Origin: Trametes villosa
Taxonomy: Eukaryota; Basidiomycota; Agaricomycetes; Polyporales; Polyporaceae
Length of the DNA: 64,000 nt
NCBI GenBank assembly: GCA_002964805.2
Contig: PUDQ02000003.1
Span: 2,294,001 to 2,358,000 of the forward strand
Direction of reading: 5' to 3'
Position numbers and translations under genes: made by a program. Each line of letters opens with the position of its first letter. Within the stretch, counting starts at the first letter, position 1. The notes under the pieces were generated by a model. The model saw only the letters and a program-made list of their open reading frames with translations, did no database searches and was not told the DNA's origin. Shown here piece by piece: positions 57,543 through 64,000 of this stretch.

Positions 57543-60290
57543 GGGCGGCGAGGGAGGGCGGGACGGTAGAGGTGTGAAGCAGCACGAGCGGAGGCAAGGG
57601 AGCGGAGGCGAGAACAGAGACGACGTGGCGACGGAGAGGCGAGGTACTTGTAGCACACTCGCGCATCGCCTCGCGGCATCGATTGAACCTTGTATTGCAG
57701 CGCTTTCCATTGAGGCGCGGGAGGCCGTACGACGTACCTTCGGGTCCGCCACCGTGCCCATGGGGCGTGGGGTGCCTCATTGAGGTTGAGGGATAGTTGG
57801 GCTACTCATCCTCGAGAGGACGATGTGCGTCGGTCTCGTCGAGGACGCAGTCTGCACCGCGTGGGCAGCACGGGAAGCCGAATGCGTGCGGTGCTTCCTG
57901 GGTGCAGACAGCGCTCACGAAGTGTGCGTCCTAGGGTAGAAGATGCTGACGCGCGACGGCTTCGCCAAAGACGACGTGTATATGGTCACAATGTTCGAAC
58001 TCTCCAGTACAGGCCGAACGCGCGTCGCGGCAGACGAGGAGATTCATCGGACGGGAGCAAATATATTGACAGTGTTGACATATCGCGCGCGACGTAGAGG
58101 ACATTGGAGGGGCGGGCGGATAGGCAAGCCTGAGAGATAGTGAGTACTCACCTGAGACGCCGTAGCGGGGGCACAGAGGGGCGCCGAGAACGCGGAGATT
58201 GGACTGGGTAGGCATAGCAAGCCGAGCATGCACGACGGAGGAGCGAGCGCTGGGTGGGCGGTGTGAACATCGGCCGCGGCGGAGGCTTGATGATAGTCTC
58301 GACGGTCAAGAGGGGTGGAGGGGGCCATAATAGCGATGCGAGGGGCCGTAAGCTAGCATGTTCAAGTGGACTACGCACGACTGCTCGTTGCCCGCCTTGC
58401 CCTACAACCTGCGCATCCGCGCGTTCTCCTGTTCACCTTCGCGCGCGGGCCGGCCGTTTTGGAGTGCGAGCGGCTTAGGAGGTAGGCGGCCTGAGTAGAG
58501 ACTAGGCGGAGGTGTGGCAGGAGCGTGAAACGAGAGACTAGCGAGAGAAGTAGAGTTGAATTCAGATAGGGGCCTGCAGTGGTGGCGAGGGAAGGGAGAC
58601 AAGGTCGCAGGCGCCCGTAGCGCTCCTCTGCGCGGGCCTAAATCGCGACTCGCAACATCCCCATCGCGCCGCCAACATCTCGCACATTCCGCTCGAGCCC
58701 CGCAAAGCAGTCTGAGACTCAATTGGATGCTGGTCACTCGTCCGGCACATTCGCAAGACCTTGCGCGACCAGGCAACGCCCATAAACAAATCGCCGCACC
58801 ACGCCTGCCCCCGCGGACGTCAAGGCTCGGGCTCCTTCGATTACGGCGTGGATTCACGTCATGCGCATGTCTGCAATGGGACGGTATGTCAAATCTGGTG
58901 AGACGATCTATGCTGTTCTCCTCAAGCCACGTCCACGGCATCGCCTGCCGCTCACAGGACGCGATGTAACATCTCCAAGCGTATAGCAGGAGCGTGCACC
59001 AATCGACGCCCGTCTCTCCTTCTCATCCCACGACGCGCTACAGTGTATCGCGGACGGCTTAAGGCTGTGGGGGAAAGGGGGGCTCGTTTGGACGGCTACG
59101 TACGCCCTTCCAGCAGTTCGGGATGAATGGTGGCGGACTACCTTGGACTCACAGGACACCCCGTAGTCCCCAGACTGGCGAGCACGCAGAAAGACCAGTA
59201 CACTGCTCGAAGCCCTAAATCCATCCGTCAGTCTCACCATCGACACGCCGTCCGACATTCAGCATATCCTTGCAGAACCCGAGCCGACGTTTGCTGCAAG
59301 CACTAGCGAGGGTCCGCGAACTGATAGGATTGCGCGCAGGCCCATTGGGAGAGCGGCGTCGGCGATATCACGATCGTGACCGGGCACGCGCGCACCGAAG
59401 AAAACGAGCAGGTACGCTTGTATGTGAGTTGCACGTATCCGGCGTGGAGGAGCGATAGGACGGGCGCATCTGACATTTATCCAGGATACCCACAGGATGC
59501 CCGCCCGCGCCTGCGGCGTGCAATAACCAACGGTGGCCCGCGAGAGCTGCCGCCGAACGGACTGACACAGACGCCCCTGCTCGACATCTACTTCGCGCAG
59601 GCCCCCGCGACGCTGCACAACACGCTCTGGTGCCGCTTTCTCTGGGCTGGGCGGAGCCCCTCGTGCGCAATCATGCGCGCGCGAGCATATACGGTGCGTG
59701 TATGCGCGACACCTTCTACATACATCCGTTCGTCCTCACCCACACGATCTAGTAGCGGCCAAAGGTAGTTTCCCCCGCGTATTTTGGCTCTCGTGGGATG
59801 CGAAGCTCGCTCCAACCGCGTCTTCGTCGCGGTCCGTAAGCACCACTCGCGCTTCCGGCACGCGCCCGCACACCAAGGCCAGCTGCGACGTATTTTAGCC
59901 GGCAGGTCACCCCCAGCGCGGCTGTGGATGGACAACGGGACGGACCTGCCCCTGCGCCACCGCGAGCACGAACCGGCATAAGCTACCACGCAGTTCGCTT
60001 GCCGTCGACGACCCGGCAGAGACCTACCGCAACGATCCCGCTCCCGCCCGCACCTGGCAACCTGATCTCGAGCTCCAACCAGCACGCCGAGCTGTGTTCA
60101 GGCTGTCTGCTCTGCGCCGTCCTCAGTCTCTTCGGATTGGCTGAGTATCACTCCAGCCGCCGCGTTTTTCAGCCGGACCTCAAGATCGGCGCAGAGCATA
60201 CGATACAGACAATACTCGAGTACTTTTCGGCGGCGCGGACCCGGGCGGAGGACGTGTACAGTCCTGGTCGCAGGCGTCGCCACACTAGGA
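57543..60290. other. gene-poor part of unit 3 downstream of the F-box block
   Basis: Counterpart of 31149-33745 and 45157-47800. It includes the broken third copy of the small ORF (58104-57931, 57 codons) and the empty MITE site near 59198. No gene is supported. Confidence 0.45.
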
Positions 60291-63200
60291 GCAGATAGCG
60301 AGAGGCAAGGCAGTTAGTGCCCGTGGGCCACCGTTCGTCGCACCGTCAACACCTCACACCTCTTTTGAACCCCGGGAAATCATCTGAGGCTCTGCTCTAC
60401 GCTGGAAAACGTCCTGCCTCCGCATGGCCTCGCGCGGCTCTTCAACACCCCGAACGCTTGTCGGCACACCTCGCCTGTGCAGCCGGACATCAAGCAGCCT
60501 CGTAGACCGTATGGGCCGTGGTGTACCAGTTAGATTCTCCCGTCCAACATCCAGAAGGATCTTGCAACGCGCAATGCAGGCACGTGGGCGTTGAAACGGA
60601 CTAATAGGTAAGCTTTCACAATGGTTGCGCGTACTCGACGTGGAGGAGCAGCAGGGCGGGCATATCTGACGCTTCCCGACAGCGAGCGTATGGCTGCCGC
60701 TTTCGCCTGCGGTGTGCGATAGCCGGCGGTGGCTTACGGACAAGGTCTCAGCGCGACAGCCCGACGTGCGGGCGCAGGAGCCGCTGCTGGACCATTGTCC
60801 ATCGTGCATAAGCCCGGCTTTCTCTGGACCGGACCCCGTCGTGCGCTTGCCGAGTCCACGTGGGGCATGTACGGTGCGTATACGCGCGCCGCTATCAACA
60901 TCCATCTCTCCATGCTGACTGGGCCGTGTAGCATTAAGGTGTGGTGTTCCCGACGTACGTCTTTGCACCCTCACCCCGCTCGTATCGTCGTCCGTCCGAG
61001 TCGACTCTACGTGGGCGTGGCTACGCCCCAATAGCAAGTTGCAACGTACCGCCGCCGTACGCCAAACGACTCGCCCCGAGGACGACTGTGGTTAGACAAT
61101 GCGACGGGAATGTCCTCTTCCTACCGCGAGCACGCGTTGGGCGCGACTCGACGATCATACGTCGCCCGTCGTGGACAATTCGACAGAGTGCCACCACGAC
61201 ATAACCCCACGCCCGTCTCCGCCTGGTCGAAATCGACTATACGCGTAACGCCCGCCGCGCTCTGCCTTCGACTCGACCCGCTCAAACACGCCGATTGAAC
61301 AGCTGTGGCATGATGCGTGGCACAGTGCGCAGTCCCCGCGAAACCGGGATGCTCGCTCGGGGCTGGGTCAGATGGAGAACACGCACGAGGAGCTGGGTAT
61401 ATGCGCGATTACGTCCCTCGCACGGGGACACGCACGAGGGTGATGCGGGTGTCGGCGTGCGCCCTCACTCACCACCCAGCGCCGGGTAAGCCCGATCGTC
61501 TTCCTTTATGGACGACTCACTCGGACGCGTGCTGACTGGCCCGCAGGAAACGTGCACACGCCCGCGAGCCCACCAATGTCGCGGGTCGATCGGACACGTG
61601 TAACGAGGGACGACCCACCAGGTTTAGGTGTATTCCTAGCGTACTTGCCTCAACCATGACCCTGTCTGCGGTCGTGAAGCCCCTCCCTTTCCCCGCAGGT
61701 GCCCTCACTGTAACGTTTTGTGTGTCCTCGCTTCGTGGCCTATACATGTAAACCTCCCACCTACAATATATTTCGAACACTCCATACACCTGTCTGACAT
61801 CGTCATAGGATGTTGCTCGTAAAATGCTACCGTGTACGTTACAGGTACACGTCTCACAAGCCCCGACGTACTCTACGCAACAACGGTGTTATAAGCCTAC
61901 TAATCTCCTAGGCGAGGTCGACGCGAAGTTCGAACGACACGTACACGCTCTGAACTCCAGCGTACGCAACACATCTGAGTTAGGGCGAACGCCGCTAAGT
62001 GCGCGCCGTGGTGGCTCATCGCGAACTCCGGAAAATCACAGCGAACGTTGCATCTCCCCTGCGTACAGCACGTCCTTCCGACACCTTCTAGCGTGCGCTC
62101 AGTGATGACGTTGGCGAGGTCTGGCGACGCGATGCGCGGCCCACCGACCGCTCCGAGTAAAAGGGTAGTCGGAGTGCAACCGGAGAGGGAATGCGTAGCA
62201 CGCTCGCACTCGTGCGTAATGGGGGGAACGCCCAGACCGTGCCAGAGGCGTGCGGGCGGGTGTCTTCGGCATCCTGGGGCGTCCGGGCCGTAGTGATGGG
62301 AGGCGCGGACTCTTCGTGTGGGTAGCGCAAGTGACCGATTCGACATGAGAGAGTTGCAAAGGATAGAGGGTCATGCGAGAGGGCTCCGACGCGAGCTGCC
62401 GTTGGATGCTAGAATACACGGGGGGAGCGCGCGGCGGCCGCACGCGCGCCTTTGGGGAGCGCCAGATGCCGCCCTCGACGAGGCCCTTCGCTGTGCCGTC
62501 CTGCACCGAACATCCCAGGCAGCCCGTTCGCCTGTCCGTGGGAGCGCGCTTGCTCGTACTCGTTGCAGCGGAGCCGCTGGATCGCTGCCAGATCGCGACC
62601 TAGATCGTGAGCTCGCTGCTGGCTACAGAGTCTGTGCTCTCAACCGCCTGGTGTAGAGCCGAGTGCGAGGGCGGCACAAGCGGTAAGCATCGCACTCAGT
62701 GGCTCGGACGCTCTCCGAACTTCTCCAGACCGCGCCGCTGTCTCCGTGGAGATCGTAATTGACCGCGTCTCCGTATGAGCGGTTCTCGTCGAAGTCTCCT
62801 TGCAAAAACAAGGCCGCAGCGGAAGAGAAGTAGGTCGTGACGGAAAACAGAGGGCGCCTGGGAGGACCTGATGTCCTGGACGAACATCCGTAATGCTTCG
62901 CGTGGCGCGGGCGTCCTCTACCGGTGGTGTGCTGGTGTAGGTCTGGTCTGCGCATCCGTGTCGCCCAGAGCGCCTTGCGGGGCGGAGGTCAGGTCGAGGG
63001 GGTAACGGAGCTAGTATCGGGCGTGCGTTGGTGAAAGCGAGCCGGGCTGCGATCGCCGCGCTGCGCACATGCCTGCGATATGGAGGAAAAGAGCATGAGC
63101 AGTTGGCCTCGTACTACGAGCTACGTACTCACTCACCTGAGTCCGGTGGCGGGTGCGACGTCCATCGTCTCCGGTTACGCTTGCTACATCGAAGCGCGGC

Positions 63201-64000
63201 GTCTCATTGTTTGGTGATATGGTAGTCATGTCTGGCGAGCGAAAGCGCGAGGAAAGGGCGGCGCGCTGGGGAAGAAATACCGTGCGGGCGGAGGGAAGCA
63301 GCGGTGCTGCGTGTGCACGGTGTTACTGTTGGTGGCGGGGCCGGTTGTACGCGTCCGACCGCATATGTCCGGAAAGCGTGCATATCGAATGGGTAGAGCG
63401 GCCGTCGTCATGCTATGAACGCACCACACCGGTCCTTGTCCGGTCTCGCGTCGACGTGGCACGGATGTAGTGGTCGGTACATCCTAACGGGCCTGGATAC
63501 GAGAGCCCGCGTCCGTCTAGCGCGAGCACATGAGCCCTGCGTGCGCGACACGTTCACGCGTCGTGAGCCGTGTGTTGTGGTCGAGCGCGGAGAGCCGGCT
63601 GGCATCGAGCGCTTGAGCTGGACGCTGACGGGTGCGCCGCAGCGAGTGTCAACACTCCGCGGGCGGGCAGCGTCCAGTATACGTCGCGCCGAGATGATTC
63701 TCGTGTACAATCACTAGGCCGAGCTGAACCGATCGTAGGTCAGCGAGAGGCAACTATCGCTGAAGAACGTAAACTGGCGCACCTCCTGAACAACACGAGT
63801 CAGTGCGTCCATAAGCAAGTCCGCGATGCTAGTCGAATGTGTACTCCGTGAAGGAATGAATGGACTCGTCGTGGCGCTTGATGCTCCTGCTGCGCATGAA
63901 CGCCGATTTCTGCGGATCGTCTGCGGGTCGTCTGCGTCAGCCGGACATAGACGAGAGCCAGAGGTGGTTAGACGGGGAGACCTGCACGGCCGGGTCGTCG
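60291..64000. repeat. start of tandem array unit 4 (truncated by window end)
   Basis: After the end of unit 3 the sequence jumps directly to the block equivalent to 21.7 kb (GAGGCAAGGCAGTTAGTGCC, 60302), skipping the first 1.7 kb of units 1 and 2. It continues through the equivalents of 23.0, 23.5, 24.3, 25.1 and 25.6 kb. It is more diverged than units 1 and 2 are from each other. There is no gene in the 3.7 kb seen; the F-box gene of this unit, if present, lies beyond the window. Confidence 0.7.

Larger units (their letters stand above)
49750..60290. repeat. tandem array unit 3 (about 10.5 kb, internal block missing)
   Basis: Third unit. A minus-strand block reading LPKLRILLDC (near 50130) is followed directly by the block equivalent to 24100-24300 (about 50650-51400). 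The 2-kb block at 21.7-23.7 kb (36.1-38.0 kb in unit 2) is absent. From about 51.3 kb it follows units 1 and 2: GCGCGAGTACATTGGGGTCTGCG near 52037, F-box copy 3, and the pyrimidine-rich block near 59.5 kb. Left boundary approximate. Confidence 0.7.

Noticed and set aside
1..64000. tRNA, rRNA or CRISPR features
   Set aside because: No cloverleaf, rRNA core sequence or spaced short repeats were recognised, though a tRNA could be missed without a dedicated search.

Overview
This window looks like genomic DNA of a basidiomycete fungus of the mushroom and polypore class (Agaricomycetes, possibly Polyporales). The coding regions are GC-rich and broken by many 46-68 nt GT-AG introns. The KDZ transposase with a CxC2 zinc cluster and the F-box genes beginning with a PLEVCESVID-type helix are agaricomycete in style. 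The species cannot be read from the sequence.

Region 1 (1-12.5 kb) is a cluster of transposon-type genes. An intact 10-exon KDZ-superfamily transposase (6850-10767) sits among five genes of unknown function. These are an HMG-like protein with a WFKNR helix that runs off the left edge (1-1074), a protein ending in two SUMO-interaction-like motifs (1540-3064), a small doubtful ORF (3346-3801), a 656-residue protein of an unnamed agaricomycete family (4289-6358), and a proline-rich protein with a Cys/His motif and a VIDLTE tail (10976-12459). This may be one large multigene element whose ends are not visible.

Region 2 (12,805-19,921) is a complete, apparently intact 7.1-kb DNA transposon. It has perfect 26-bp terminal inverted repeats, an 8-bp target duplication (GGCCAGCA), subterminal repeats, and one 8-exon gene whose splice phases all agree. 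The 1847-residue product fuses a Ulp1-type SUMO protease with intact His/Asp/Gln/Cys, an acidic linker, a CCHC zinc finger and a large RNase H-like transposase region that resembles the P-element/THAP9 group. This is the strongest candidate for an undescribed system in the window.

Region 3 (20.04-64 kb) is a head-to-tail array of about 13-14 kb units: two near-complete copies, a third lacking one internal block, and the start of a fourth. Each of the first three units carries one intact five-exon F-box-like gene on the minus strand (420, 417 and 423 residues). These genes are AT-richer than the GC-rich, largely decayed sequence around them. A 267-bp MITE sits in unit 2, and the matching site is empty in units 1 and 3. 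The remainder of the array holds short relics, conserved splice-donor-like sites and no other gene that can be supported firmly.
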